Shown: positions 51,501 to 59,518 of the stretch, one piece after another
How positions within the stretch are numbered: the stretch's first letter is position 1
How the letters are laid out: the number at the start of each line of letters is the position of its first letter
Source of the DNA: an uncultured Eubacteriales bacterium
Lineage (GTDB): Bacteria; Bacillota; Clostridia; Christensenellales; Aristaeellaceae
Length of the DNA stretch: 64,000 bases
Direction: 5' to 3'
Assembly (NCBI GenBank): GCA_900318145.1
Contig: ONJM01000001.1
Location: forward strand, 1 to 64,000
The notes under the pieces: generated by a model
The model's input: only the letters and a program-made list of their open reading frames with translations
What the model was told of the DNA's origin: nothing
Database searches by the model: none
Translations under genes and position numbers: made by a program

Positions 51501-54010
51501 AATCCAAGGTCGGTGAATTCTTCTGGGATCTCGTTACCCTGCTCAGCGGCGGCGGCGGTTCCGTCAAGGAGCTGTTTGACCTGGATCATGTTGAAAGCAT
51601 TGAAGCACTGATTGCCAGCGCAATGGGTATCAGCGTGGAGAATGCCGAGGGCGTCGGAGCCGCGGTAACGGCGATGGAGTGGCTGAAGAGCTTTAAAAAC
51701 GCCGTAAATCTGCTGCATCCGGAACAGAAGCTTCTGGAAGCGTTCCTGAAAGCGTATCCCGGATACTCCGGAATTGAAGAAAAACTTGCACGCGTCAACG
51801 CTGTTACGTGGGTCAATGAAACCATTACGCTGATCGAGCAGCAGTATCTTGGCAACCTGCTGGAGTACATCAACAACGGCGAAGGAGATCTTGCTTCTTT
51901 CTTCGGCACATATTCCGAATATACGAACTACTACCAGGAAAACATTGCACCTGTTGCTGAATTCACAGCTGACGAAGACGTCCGGAAGTACCTCTTCGGC
52001 GGGCTGTTTACAGACGAGAAATTCGATACGGTCTGGAAAGGCATCGGCTACACAATGGACGCCGCGGACGCTATCGTGACAGCTACGAGGGACATAGGGT
52101 TCGACGTTTCCGTGGCCATTGCCGCCCAGAAGAACCTGAAGGCCTGCAACCTCTTCCTGGACGCCCTGATCGACTCGGCAGGGGACTCCCCAGAGCAGAA
52201 TAAAGTACGGGACGCCGCGCGAAGAGTCAAGCGGGTGATCCAGGAGAACGATCCTGTCAGTTCGATACTGGAAAACAATCTGAAGCAGGCAGTGCTCCTG
52301 GGCATTGAGTGGACCGCGGATATGGGGGTGGATGCTCTCTCAGAAGCGGCATCCTCCACTGTGATCCTGGAGGTTGTGCGGGTCGGGCTTAAAATTACGA
52401 CCTACATCGGGAACGAATATTTCCATGTGAGCGATACCCACGATCTCGCGGACAATATCGTGTTTGTATCTGTGATGTCCGATGACATCCGTCAGGCGCT
52501 GAACCGGGGCGGCTATTCGGACGAGGATACCGTGCAGCTGATCGGCTACCTGCTGGAGCTGCGGAGAATGGGTGAATCCCAGGTGGCGCAGTACGGCATG
52601 TCCCAGGAAGTGATCCGATGCCTGTACGACAGCGAGGACCTGTTCCTGGCGGTACGGAGAATTACCGTGCCCGAATCGGAGCATTCCCGCGTCAACAGCT
52701 GGCAGAAATGGCGTGATTATGTGGAGGATGAGATCTCAGCCCTGATGGTGAAGCTGCTGCGCAAGCCGGTATATCCGTACGGGGTGAACCTGAGGGCGCC
52801 GATCGTGACGATTGACTACGCGAATTTCGAAACCGCGCAGCGCTTTGGCGAGGACTACATCTGGAGAACAGGCAGCGAAACTGAATGGACCCCGTGCACC
52901 GGTGACCCGATTCCCGCGGCGCCCGGAACGGAGCCCTATGTGCTGATGGTGCGCAACGCGCGCGCGGACGCCGGGGAGGAAAGGCTGACGGCGGCCGTCC
53001 TGATCGGTCTGCCGCCGGATCTCTCCGAAAACGGTATTGAAATCACCTGCACAGAAGGCGGCTACCGGCTGGAATTCCCGGATAACGACCTGACGTATTC
53101 CTATACAATGAGCAGTGAACCGATCGCGTATGATTACATGGATGAACTGGAGGAACAGATTCCCGAGGGCAGCTACAGCTGGGATCTCGCGGCGGGACCG
53201 GAATCCGGATACCTCTACCTGCGGTCCGCGGCCACACCGGAACAGTTCGCTTCCGAAATCTGGGAGATCAGCCTGGATCAGGTGAAGATGAAAGCGTTTG
53301 TGTTCTCGGATCCGGTTAACGGAACGGTGGAACTTATCGGCTACAACGGCTTTGAAACCGACCTGGTCATTCCTGACGCCATACCGCAGGAGGACGGCTC
53401 CGTATGGAAGGTCACCGGAATCGGGGCGGAGGCGCTGAAGGACCATACGGCACTGAAGACCGTATGGATTCCGGAAGGCGTCGCGTACATCGGCGATTCC
53501 GCCTTCGAGGGCTGCTCCGCGCTGCGCTTCGCGGCGATCCCCGGCAGCACGTCGGTCATCGGAAACGAAGCGTTCAGGGACTGCGCGAAGCTCAGCTGGG
53601 CCAGCCTGCCGGCCGGTACGGCCACCGTCGGGAACGACGCGTTTGCGGCGTGCGCTCCGGGCTTTACCGCAATCGCGGTGCCCGGATCGCCGGCAGAGAC
53701 CGCACTCCGGGCCGCGGGCGTTTCATGCAAGGCGCCGGCTGCTCTGCCGGCAGGCCTGACGGAGATCGAGGAATCCGCGTTTGAAGGAACGGTATTCGCG
53801 GCGGTGACCATCCCCGCGGACTGCATGTCTGTCGGCAGTTTTGCGTTTGCGGACTGCCGGAACCTGCACGCGGTTTATCTGGAGACAGGAACGGCGGAAA
53901 TCGCGCCGGACGCCTTCCCGGATCAGGACATCGTGTTCTACGCGCCGGCGGGTTCGGCCGCTTACGGACAGCTGGCTGGGTACGGGTATCATGTATATTC
54001 CCGAAACTGA
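45599..54010 (+). CDS. Giant secreted multidomain protein (Fn3, PKD, LRR_5)
   Basis: A 2,803-residue exported protein, start 45599 with GGGGGAG five bases upstream. Signal peptide: MKHRTWSFFKSVCCAVLVLMTALLLLPGTEAEA. Residues 35-680 carry several beta-sandwich units; fibronectin III domains lie at about 687-780, 886-977, 1090-1180 and 1290-1382; a PKD domain (WHFDFGDGS) at about 1395-1470; a carboxypeptidase-like beta domain (LSVLVVDENGAGVPGASVYL) at 1476-1560; a DDDDDD run near 1632; then about 900 residues of unknown, partly helical sequence; and BspA-type LRR_5 repeats from about 2565 to the end. No LPXTG motif or C-terminal helix. A surface adhesin or polysaccharide-binding role is inferred from the domains only. 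Confidence 0.88.
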   Translation: MKHRTWSFFKSVCCAVLVLMTALLLLPGTEAEAATVVSGTVTEYDLDDLEFSSDTIYAGNEVNVSWCLPYSISLSSFDELKLYRVDLEGKIVECGEIDFCDPMGDTERVGSMYVAFGPEETGEFMFYISGESWNYGLCEFVSDNVLRVLPHDPAEAHVVWKNAEGHEITSAVVGQQVTADWTISNVNFTGSVGRVSVRSTNGEVYEQFTGTSGTVTYTLTAPGACRLNIWGCDNDNYSFDVYTSETLTVISPVTADFDMDPMDGKDRVTAEITGLGGGSGREAVSASWLISYSRWTYGYTTSIPVESEIVESWNEGSAQSVTYVRDFTWGDSAKLTVQYLENEEYCTASFDSVTLSGHAIPDIQASYTNYSDGFDVSGGDYFSMDWQVTGADRITEMSWNITTAGQYGIDPYDVDADTGFYSIDLNVESLEPNEDGSFSGTEWVRLPETAIQVYLAISAEKDDFEESTNSYDIETTGAVYPVEDVSVEIGDAQTPGGYLVVWNVNILNQGVHFENMECSLRGQDDETIYTGIYYSDEYNCYFNDVADGTYYLHISGKDKLGRSFSATSTSPVTVSYGELVPEARFVTTIRGDHTVNLQDNIVLAYVKNDGPEGSTSGMFYYVTPEGDIEIPGTERDMEEVGAPEITVYGVEWNIEDIAAGDYEVHFVLTYGEGQTTECSGTVTVVRNIPQKIENLIAEDNLDCVWLNWPMAAEIDTAAYGIYRREEGEESFEQIGVVLGRDNCVFEDVTVSRNTTYEYYVAAITEVGEKSEPGNIVQVTYIGDSEAPVVAEILLENQYANEHSVVYGSMGFLLQAQDNLAVTESALSWTMDGETWTEFGRASDGNLGCTLDTTGLPDGQIEIRGIAWDAAGNESVPVTRTFRIDNTGPEKVTGLECTSAQRTALTLKWNQVADYDIANFIVQRKATDGSWQYETTASGTLGANISGLEPGTEYTFRVVGVDLWGNTGTYSDELTAATVTDTTAPVVTGIVPQGGAYADRISVSATVQDDCNVASVTFRMKEGADGEWLDIHTESFAGAGVSASRTVSYTLELEDLAEGVVYIRVTAADDTGNVSEDTETAPQAEYTVDRTAPAAPAGVSARGRAEAVEISWEQGAEADLGTYSVYRAETEDGEYTQIASGLASLNHFDYTAEQGVTYAYRVRVCDRAGNLSDFSETVWGMITPDEEPPVIVNIYPEGGDTISPANCTLQVLATDNTELDAILVEYSTDGRTTFKRAAMETGIGGKGKWLSCGFPEDDEWIDGGVIDIRAVAMDACGNESLPFMCAYHIDTTAPEVDTVSITYLEEEGGVQLAWEGMGEPDLAGYRIYRMNSDDGNFVLIGSRAADAEYRITDSSPVYISGEYIYRIEALDTRGNASETTVTFEGAVEIIREAGPEAYLSCEPAMEAGVEYLFDASASTGEITAWHFDFGDGSVSEGQTAVHFYAETGEYAVTLTVTDANGKEDSISRNVTVTERTMLGTLSVLVVDENGAGVPGASVYLDLGDENQAVKAADENGRVSFTAMAGGHVIGAIIPDNHWLPAQTRAVVTSGQTTEITMTLVHQDLMEGSFEARQMTFEEIVEAGIDVTDPDNRNYVQIDVHLVYRAQDYTESITFNYYDPDPAPVVIDIGPTIHDDDDDDHRQLIIKPIPGTDKRNHPGGGSGGSNYQFSGEDISLAVLDIPIGISALKDFFDVKLYIINNASAEFSMLDNIFSLNIPTGLSLMQTYRSEKSAEVHRAEIKGQTTETIQWILRGDTVGEYYLSADYSGILSKFNTEISTRFEAASPVQVTGLSDAHVTIEIADQLDKDRLYYNVLLENEGEKDLYCPDIESQDELIRMDLFDAASAERAKAIRYDAKSLDELSISVAPTIDPNVFEPGALLIKHFVTYDEVQYTEKKLALEEYWYTLSDDYGIEVTLEVLPLSRFTDYLGIGISPTSLDQTDLAWLKDNENFAYWILYKGDPTDPDLHLKSKVGEFFWDLVTLLSGGGGSVKELFDLDHVESIEALIASAMGISVENAEGVGAAVTAMEWLKSFKNAVNLLHPEQKLLEAFLKAYPGYSGIEEKLARVNAVTWVNETITLIEQQYLGNLLEYINNGEGDLASFFGTYSEYTNYYQENIAPVAEFTADEDVRKYLFGGLFTDEKFDTVWKGIGYTMDAADAIVTATRDIGFDVSVAIAAQKNLKACNLFLDALIDSAGDSPEQNKVRDAARRVKRVIQENDPVSSILENNLKQAVLLGIEWTADMGVDALSEAASSTVILEVVRVGLKITTYIGNEYFHVSDTHDLADNIVFVSVMSDDIRQALNRGGYSDEDTVQLIGYLLELRRMGESQVAQYGMSQEVIRCLYDSEDLFLAVRRITVPESEHSRVNSWQKWRDYVEDEISALMVKLLRKPVYPYGVNLRAPIVTIDYANFETAQRFGEDYIWRTGSETEWTPCTGDPIPAAPGTEPYVLMVRNARADAGEERLTAAVLIGLPPDLSENGIEITCTEGGYRLEFPDNDLTYSYTMSSEPIAYDYMDELEEQIPEGSYSWDLAAGPESGYLYLRSAATPEQFASEIWEISLDQVKMKAFVFSDPVNGTVELIGYNGFETDLVIPDAIPQEDGSVWKVTGIGAEALKDHTALKTVWIPEGVAYIGDSAFEGCSALRFAAIPGSTSVIGNEAFRDCAKLSWASLPAGTATVGNDAFAACAPGFTAIAVPGSPAETALRAAGVSCKAPAALPAGLTEIEESAFEGTVFAAVTIPADCMSVGSFAFADCRNLHAVYLETGTAEIAPDAFPDQDIVFYAPAGSAAYGQLAGYGYHVYSRN

Positions 54011-54028
54011 CCCATATGGATGAGAGCT

Positions 54029-54056
54029 TTCCCGGGAGAGAACCTCCCGGGAAAGC
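54029..54056 (+). terminator. Hairpin after the giant gene
   Basis: TTCCCGGGAG pairs with CTCCCGGGAA around AGAAC. Only an A-rich tract follows, so it may be a weak terminator or an mRNA barrier 35 bases before the peptidase gene. Confidence 0.5.
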
Positions 54057-54088
54057 ATGAAAAAAACTGAAGCAAAAGAGAGGACAAA

Positions 54089-56068
54089 ATGATGAAAAGA
54101 ATTATCTGCTGCGTGATTGCCCTGTGCATGCTGGCGGGCTTTGCCACTGCGGGGGCAGAAAGCCAGCACTTTGAGGGGAAGCCCTGGATGAATTCGAATT
54201 TCTTCGGTCTCTGGCCTTCCGAACGGCCCGCCGTGGAGGAAACCTTCGAACTGTATGCCAACTATGACCTGTATCAGGAAGCGCTCGCGAAGGGGGAACG
54301 GAAAATTTACACCCCCATCGATGAAGCGCAGAGGCTGGAAATGCGGCAGATGGCAGCTATCTGCACGGATCCGGACCTGACCGGCCCGGAGGCGGAGTGC
54401 ATGCGGATTCTCTACAGGCTGTATACGGGAACAAAACAGGGACGGGAGGCGTTTGCGCCCCTGCTGCCCTACGCGGAACGGCTGCGGTCCGTGAAGACCC
54501 TGGAGGAACTGAACGCGCTGATCCGGGAGGACGGCTGGCTGTACGGGGAGGCATTCTACAAAGGCATTCTGTCCACGGAGGAACGGGAATCGGGGAAATA
54601 TTACGTGTTTTTCTCCCAGACTGAACCCATCGAGTACCTGCCGTTCGATGAAGAGACGTTTGATCTCCCGGGGAAGGACACCGAAGGGGCAAAGGAAAAG
54701 CTGCTGTGCCTGGGCTGGAACGCGGAGGAAGTGCCGCAGCTGATCGAAAAAGTGCTTGATGTCTATGATTACAGCAAATCACGGGATGAAGACCCCTACA
54801 CGGAACGGGAAAAAGAATTCCAGTCCCGTCAGCCGCAGATGTTCTCCCTGAACGAGATCCGGGAAGTCAGCCCGGTGTTCTGCGAGCTGATCAAGGCCCG
54901 GGGACTGGCCAGGGAGGGCGCCGAAGAAGAACCGGCATATCAGATCAATATCACTGAACTGATAAAGAACAAGACTGTCTGCCGGGAGGAAAACCTGGAA
55001 ACGGTCAAGGCAATCCTGGCGCTTTCCATGTACAACGGGGCGGAAAAAGCCATTCCGAAGGACGCGGCGGAAGGAACCGAGGATCCGACAGACGCGGTGA
55101 ACCGGCTGGCTCCGTTGGCGGTCAGGGAACAGGGCTATGTACATAACTTTGTTTCGCGGGAGCGGATCGATATGTACAATCAGCTGGCAGAGGAATACAA
55201 GGATGCCCTGCGGGCAAGGATTGAAAAGAACGACTGGCTCAGCGACGCGACAAAGCAGGAAATCTGCAGGAAGATCGACAGGCTGGTCGCCGCCGACATC
55301 CTTTATCCGGGCGGGGAATTCGACTGTACGCCTCTGCTGGAATCGCTGCGTTCCTGCGATAATATCATTGAAGCATACGGGCTGTGCAGCCGCTTCCAGC
55401 ATCAGTGCGAGGCGCGTTTTGCCGGAATGGACTGGGCTCCCGGAAACCGTTTCGGGAAGCATTCAACACTGAAAGCGGAAGGCGGGTATTATCCTGAAGA
55501 GAACGTTTTCTATGTCGGCGGCGCTTCGCTTTGCGATATTACGCTGGACATGACATCCCGGGAAACGATTCTCGGCACCTTCGGCGCGCATATCTCGCAT
55601 GAGTTCTGCCATGCCTTTGACACAACCGGTTCGAAGTACAACGCGGATTTTACGGGATCCCTGTTTGCCACGGAGAAGGACCGGGAGATCTTTGAGCAAA
55701 AGGCGGCGGCCATCGCGAAGCAGGTCAGCTCCATCGAGGTGCTTGACGGCGTTTGCAGCAACGGCACCGCGCAGATCGGCGAAATCCTCGCGGATCTGAC
55801 GGGCATGAGCCTGACGATGGATATTGCAAAGGAAACGGAAAACTTCGACTATGACAAGTATTTCCGGGCGTTTGCCTATTTCTTCAGCCAATATCTGCCC
55901 TCACGGGAAGACGTGGAACCCGGAAGCGCGGACAATACCCATCCTTACTGCAGCCTCCGGATCAACTTCGCGGTGCAGCACTTTGACGAGTTCTACCGGA
56001 CGTATCCGTCCGTGACGGAAGGAACGCCGATGTATCTGGCGCCGGAGGAGCGGCTGCTGGTCTGGTAA
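54089..56068 (+). CDS. Secreted M13-family metallopeptidase (PepO/neprilysin-like)
   Basis: A 659-residue exported zinc peptidase. Signal peptide MMKRIICCVIALCMLAGFATAGA; no lipobox. The zinc site is ISHEFCHAFD (HExxH, about 503-507), and the third ligand is Glu in IGEILADLTG (about 563), matching M13. The family NAYY(S/N)P segment appears as GGYYPEENVFYVGG. The C-terminus LVW fits the conserved end Trp. M13 enzymes cut short peptides; intracellular PepO is usual in lactic acid bacteria, so an exported form in this window points to peptide processing outside the cell. AGAGAGGAC precedes the start. Confidence 0.9.
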   Translation: MMKRIICCVIALCMLAGFATAGAESQHFEGKPWMNSNFFGLWPSERPAVEETFELYANYDLYQEALAKGERKIYTPIDEAQRLEMRQMAAICTDPDLTGPEAECMRILYRLYTGTKQGREAFAPLLPYAERLRSVKTLEELNALIREDGWLYGEAFYKGILSTEERESGKYYVFFSQTEPIEYLPFDEETFDLPGKDTEGAKEKLLCLGWNAEEVPQLIEKVLDVYDYSKSRDEDPYTEREKEFQSRQPQMFSLNEIREVSPVFCELIKARGLAREGAEEEPAYQINITELIKNKTVCREENLETVKAILALSMYNGAEKAIPKDAAEGTEDPTDAVNRLAPLAVREQGYVHNFVSRERIDMYNQLAEEYKDALRARIEKNDWLSDATKQEICRKIDRLVAADILYPGGEFDCTPLLESLRSCDNIIEAYGLCSRFQHQCEARFAGMDWAPGNRFGKHSTLKAEGGYYPEENVFYVGGASLCDITLDMTSRETILGTFGAHISHEFCHAFDTTGSKYNADFTGSLFATEKDREIFEQKAAAIAKQVSSIEVLDGVCSNGTAQIGEILADLTGMSLTMDIAKETENFDYDKYFRAFAYFFSQYLPSREDVEPGSADNTHPYCSLRINFAVQHFDEFYRTYPSVTEGTPMYLAPEERLLVW

Positions 56069-56107
56069 GGGAAAGGCCTGTTTTTATTCCCCTGATCCGG
56101 ATTGTTC

Positions 56108-56136
56108 TTGTTTTTTCCGGAGTTATTCTGTATAAT
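56108..56136 (+). promoter_or_regulatory. Sigma-A promoter
   Basis: TTGTTT (56108-56113), 17-base spacer, TATAAT (56131-56136), 40 bases before the gene at 56177. Confidence 0.6.
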
Positions 56137-56176
56137 GTATCCAGATTCCACAATCACAGAAAGGAAGGAAATCATT

Positions 56177-56884
56177 ATGAAAAAGCTCATTTCCCTGATT
56201 CTGGCACTGGCTCTTTGCTGCATGCTGGTTCCCGCGGTGGCGGAGGAGGATATTACCGGTGAATGGTATGCCTCTTTTGCGGGCATTGCCATGACCATGA
56301 CGATCAACGCGGACGGGACCTTGTCCATGACAGCCCCCGGCCAGGAAGGTTCCGCCGAAGGCACCTGGACCCTGGAAGGCGACCAGCTGACCCTTACGGT
56401 GGATGGATCTCCTGCCACCGCGACTGTGAGCGCGGACGGTATCCTGCTCAGCTCCGGCGGTATGGATATGCTCTTCACCCGGGAGCCCGTTGAAGTCCCC
56501 ACTGTGGGTGAGGTAAAGCCTGACGCGGCGGCGGAAGAGTTCTACGGCGAATGGGCAGTCGCCTACATGGAAGCGGAAGGCATCCTTATGGATCCCGGCG
56601 CTGTCGGCATGGGGCTTCCGAAAATTGTTCTCGGTGAGGGCACGATTGAATTCATCGCCACGGACGAGACGGATTTCATGACTCCCATATTCAACGCGCT
56701 GGGCCTGGTGAGCGCCTATGAGAACGGCGCCCTGAACCTTACATCAACCACCGAAGGAATTACGGCAACCGGAAAAGTGGAGATGCTGACAGACGGAATG
56801 ATCAAGGTTTCCCTGGACAACAACGGAAACGCCATGGTCTTCTACTACAAGCCTGCCGCGACCGCGGAAGAACCCGCCGCCTGA
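56177..56884 (+). CDS. Secreted protein with two lipocalin-like beta repeats
   Basis: A 235-residue exported protein: signal peptide MKKLISLILALALCCMLVPAVA, then two similar beta domains. Domain 1 (about 24-110) has ITGEWYASFAGIAMTMTINADGTLSMTAPGQEGSAEGTWTLEGDQLTLTVDG; domain 2 (about 120-225) has EEFYGEWAVAYMEAEGILM...GTIEFIATDE and VEMLTDGMIKVSLDNNG. This is the DUF5640/lipocalin-like pattern common in secreted clostridial proteins, of unknown ligand. AAGGAAGG precedes the start. Confidence 0.8.
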   Translation: MKKLISLILALALCCMLVPAVAEEDITGEWYASFAGIAMTMTINADGTLSMTAPGQEGSAEGTWTLEGDQLTLTVDGSPATATVSADGILLSSGGMDMLFTREPVEVPTVGEVKPDAAAEEFYGEWAVAYMEAEGILMDPGAVGMGLPKIVLGEGTIEFIATDETDFMTPIFNALGLVSAYENGALNLTSTTEGITATGKVEMLTDGMIKVSLDNNGNAMVFYYKPAATAEEPAA

Positions 56885-56902
56885 GCGGAAAGGTATAAAA
56901 AA

Positions 56903-56937
56903 CCGGACAGCTTACTTACGCTGTCCGGGATTTTTTT
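56903..56937 (+). terminator. Rho-independent terminator
   Basis: CCGGACAGC/GCTGTCCGG nine-base-pair stem with an eight-base loop and TTTTTTT. Confidence 0.92.
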
Positions 56938-56985
56938 GCCGCTGAATCAGCCGGCGGGTCCGGTGGCAGGAGAAACGGGATGTGA

Positions 56986-57612
56986 TTATTTTCCGTCCGG
57001 GAAGCTGGTAAACGCTCCGTGCTCCATGGCGGGAAGGCCGTATTTTTCCTTGCCGTCGGCGATCACCCGGATCAGGAAACTCATGTTCCGGGCCAGGTTC
57101 CGCATGGTCTGAAGGCCCTCAAGGTCTTTCCTTACGTCTTCCGCGGTAAAGCCGTGCACCTGGTTCCAGTAGGTGCCGGACGCGACGGGCATTCCGGAGA
57201 TCGTAAAGTATTTGTTCAGCACATCGAAGGCGGCAGTGTTTCCGCCGCGCCTCGCGCTGACAACGGCCGCGCCGACTTTCATATGCTTGGAAAAACGGGT
57301 GGAATAGAACAACCGGTCCATAAAGGAAAGGATTGTTCCGTTCGGGCTGGCGTAGTATACGGGACTGCCGACTACCAGCCCGTCAGCGGCTTCAAACCTG
57401 GGCGCGACTTCATTCACCAGATCGTCAAAGACGCATTTTCCTGTTTTACCGCAGGAATTACAGCTGACGCAGCCGCGGATATCCCTGTTTCCCACGTGGA
57501 TCAGCTCGGTTTCAATACCTTCCGCCTCAAACACACCGATCATTTCCTGCAGCGCCGTGGCTGTACAGCCTTTTATATGCGGACTGCCGTTCAGCAATAA
57601 AACTTTTGCCAT
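56986..57612 (-). CDS. Flavodoxin-fold NAD(P)H-dependent oxidoreductase
   Basis: A 208-residue FMN protein of the NADPH-dependent FMN reductase/iron-sulfur flavoprotein class: LLLNGSPHIKGCTATAL (phosphate loop), DIRGCVSCNSCGKTGKCVFDD (four cysteines in C-x2-C-x2-C-x5... arrangement, possibly for an Fe-S cluster), and VVGSPVYYASPNGTILSFMDRLFY (isoalloxazine loop). It would reduce quinones or other acceptors. Start 57612 has AAGGAGG nine bases upstream. It follows the leftward Nudix gene by 20 bases. Confidence 0.88.
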   Translation of the reverse strand: MAKVLLLNGSPHIKGCTATALQEMIGVFEAEGIETELIHVGNRDIRGCVSCNSCGKTGKCVFDDLVNEVAPRFEAADGLVVGSPVYYASPNGTILSFMDRLFYSTRFSKHMKVGAAVVSARRGGNTAAFDVLNKYFTISGMPVASGTYWNQVHGFTAEDVRKDLEGLQTMRNLARNMSFLIRVIADGKEKYGLPAMEHGAFTSFPDGK

Positions 57613-57632
57613 AGATATTCCTCCTTAAACAT

Positions 57633-58193
57633 TCAACGCGGTGAAGAAAGAGGCGCTGAGGGAACTGTCGTATCGCCTCTGGTCTGGGAACCGCTGTGAT
57701 TCCTGCGGAAAAAGAGCATCCCGATCAGGCTCTTTTCATACGGAATAAACTGCCCGTCATCGATCATCCGCAGGATTTCATCCATGGAAGCCCAGCGGAC
57801 CGCCTGAACCTCCTCATACTGCAGCCGCAGAGATTCCGGATCAACCTGCCGCGTCAGAACGTAATAATCGTCAAAGCCATGCTCCCAGTGAACCGTTATC
57901 GCCGGGCGGACGCCGGCCAGGTTAACGGGGAGCCCCAGTTCCTCGCGGGTTTCCCGTTCCGCGGCAGACCGGCTGCTGTCTCCGGCCACGGCACAGCCGC
58001 CCACGGTGACATCCCAGAGGCCGGACCAGCCTTTCTTGAACGGCTGACGCCGCTGAATCAGCATCTGTCCTTCCGGATTGAAGACGCAGACATGGACGAC
58101 CAGCCGATAAAAGCCTTCCGGCACCGGCTCGCCGCGCACCATCGTCTGTCCGGTCTTTTCCCGATCAGCGGTATACAGATCGAACAACTCCAT
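57633..58193 (-). CDS. Nudix hydrolase, IPP-isomerase-like
   Basis: A 186-residue Nudix protein. FYRLVVHVCVFNPEGQMLIQRRQPFKKGWSGLWDVTVGG is like YfcD/IDI-type proteins. The Nudix box AERETREELGL is complete in its REUxEExGU half, but the upstream Glu of Gx5E is Asp here (GGCAVAGD). A Gly/Ser/Pro-rich tail ends the protein. It is the first gene of a two-gene leftward unit. CAGGAG precedes the start by nine bases. Confidence 0.85.
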   Translation of the reverse strand: MELFDLYTADREKTGQTMVRGEPVPEGFYRLVVHVCVFNPEGQMLIQRRQPFKKGWSGLWDVTVGGCAVAGDSSRSAAERETREELGLPVNLAGVRPAITVHWEHGFDDYYVLTRQVDPESLRLQYEEVQAVRWASMDEILRMIDDGQFIPYEKSLIGMLFFRRNHSGSQTRGDTTVPSAPLSSPR

Positions 58194-58299
58194 GACGGAT
58201 CACACTCCTGCTCCGCACTGTATTGCACTGTCAATCATACCACACCGGAGCCGCAGGGGCAATCCGCACGGGAATATCACCGGATTCGGCGAATCGGTA

Positions 58300-58328
58300 T
58301 TGTTTTTTTCCGGATATTGAGATACTAT
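58300..58328 (+). promoter_or_regulatory. Probable promoter
   Basis: TTGTTT (58300-58305), 17-base spacer, TACTAT (58323-58328), about 63 bases before the gene at 58392. Confidence 0.45.
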
Positions 58329-58391
58329 TTCATTCAGGTGCCGGCAGAAGTGCCGGTATTATTGACCGAACAATCCGAAAGGAGAAAAAAC

Positions 58392-58880
58392 ATGAGCAAT
58401 TACGAAAAGAAAACCGGCCATCCTGTTCTGGGCATCATCCTTGGAATTATCGGCATAATGGCAGCGGCACTGCTGAGCGTTCTTACCGGCGTGATCGGCG
58501 GCGCTGTGGCCGGCGTACTGGGCCTGGCAGCCCTGCTGCTGGGTATTTTCGCGGTCAAAGGCGGCCGCAGGGGCGGCGGCGCCGCGGCGGTTGTTGCCGG
58601 CGTTCTGGCCATCATCCTGGCTGTTACTATGACCTATGGCACTGTCGGTATGCTCAATGAAATGAAGGAAAAGGCAAAGAGCAATCCGAATACGCCTCTG
58701 ATGGCCAAGTATCTGGACAGTCCATCCATGGGTTTTCTGGGTATCGTGCTCGCAATTTCCAAGGATGGAGAAGCCGAAAAAACGGACACTGAAACACTTC
58801 TGAAAGCGCTTAACAAAGAAATGGATTTACTGAAAGAAACGACCGGAGCGCCTGCTGCAACGGCGGCTCCCGCCCAATAA
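58392..58880 (+). CDS. Membrane protein with three N-terminal helices
   Basis: A 162-residue membrane protein. Hydrophobic helices at about 11-31, 33-52 and 63-85 (LGIILGIIGIMAAALLSVLTGVIGGAVAGVLGLAALLLGIFAV; GGGAAAVVAGVLAIILAVTMTYGTVG) are Gly/Ala-rich; the second half is a soluble amphipathic tail with a Thr/Ala-rich end. It resembles clostridial DUF4190-like proteins. AAAGGAG precedes the start. No function can be assigned. Confidence 0.7.
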   Translation: MSNYEKKTGHPVLGIILGIIGIMAAALLSVLTGVIGGAVAGVLGLAALLLGIFAVKGGRRGGGAAAVVAGVLAIILAVTMTYGTVGMLNEMKEKAKSNPNTPLMAKYLDSPSMGFLGIVLAISKDGEAEKTDTETLLKALNKEMDLLKETTGAPAATAAPAQ

Positions 58881-58927
58881 ACCGGAACCGGATCGGTCAC
58901 CTGATACCGGAAAACGGATCAAGACAG

Positions 58928-58972
58928 ACAACCCCGGGGAGAAAATGAAAAACTCTCCGGGGTTGTTTTTTA
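58928..58972 (+). terminator. Rho-independent terminator
   Basis: CAACCCCGG...GGAGA pairs with TCTCCGGGGTTG with a bulge and an A-rich loop, followed by TTTTTT. Confidence 0.85.
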
Positions 58973-58998
58973 ACTTCCTGCTTTTTTTATGATATAAT
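58969..58998 (+). promoter_or_regulatory. Probable promoter of the DUF2500 gene
   Basis: TTTAAC (58969-58974), 18-base spacer, TATAAT (58993-58998). Confidence 0.5.
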
Positions 58999-59088
58999 CT
59001 TAACCGGTAACCGGGCTATACGGCCCGACAAAGGGGAGAACAGCGCGGGAAGCTTTTCCGGCGGGTAAAGGGGAGTTGTGAAATCGTT

Positions 59089-59487
59089 ATGTCAGTCAAC
59101 GGCCGTCTCGGAAACTATATCGATCCGGAATCGAGTGTTTTTACCGTATTCAATATCGTCCTGGTGCTGTTTGCATGCCTGGCCGCCGCGGCGGTGATCC
59201 GGTGCCTGTATGTCCGGAACAAAAACAAACGTGTGCCCCGCAGGACGGAAGAAGCGGCCGTGATCGGCAAAACGACGGAAAAAACCATCTGGCGGCATGA
59301 CCCGACGGATGTAACAGGTTTACGCAATTCACATTATATCCGGTATTATATCGTGTTCCGGACAAAGGACAGCGGACAGGTGACGCTGAAAGTCAGCGCC
59401 GGCGAGTTTAACCGCGTTCAGGAAGGGCAGGCAGGAACCCTGACATTCCAGGGAAGCCATTACCTCGGCTTTGAGGAAAGAGCCTGA
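59089..59487 (+). CDS. DUF2500-like membrane protein
   Basis: A 132-residue protein with one helix at about 17-42 (VFTVFNIVLVLFACLAAAAVIRCLYV), then a cytoplasmic beta domain (RRTEEAAVIGKTTEK, YIRYYIVFRTKDSGQVTLKVSAGEFNRVQEGQAGTLTFQGSHYLGFE). The GEFNRVQEGQxGTLTFQGxxYLGF end is the DUF2500 signature. Function unknown. Its own promoter and terminator make it monocistronic. Confidence 0.75.
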   Translation: MSVNGRLGNYIDPESSVFTVFNIVLVLFACLAAAAVIRCLYVRNKNKRVPRRTEEAAVIGKTTEKTIWRHDPTDVTGLRNSHYIRYYIVFRTKDSGQVTLKVSAGEFNRVQEGQAGTLTFQGSHYLGFEERA

Positions 59488-59518
59488 TTTTCCGGAAGAC
59501 TGACAGATCATATGAAAC

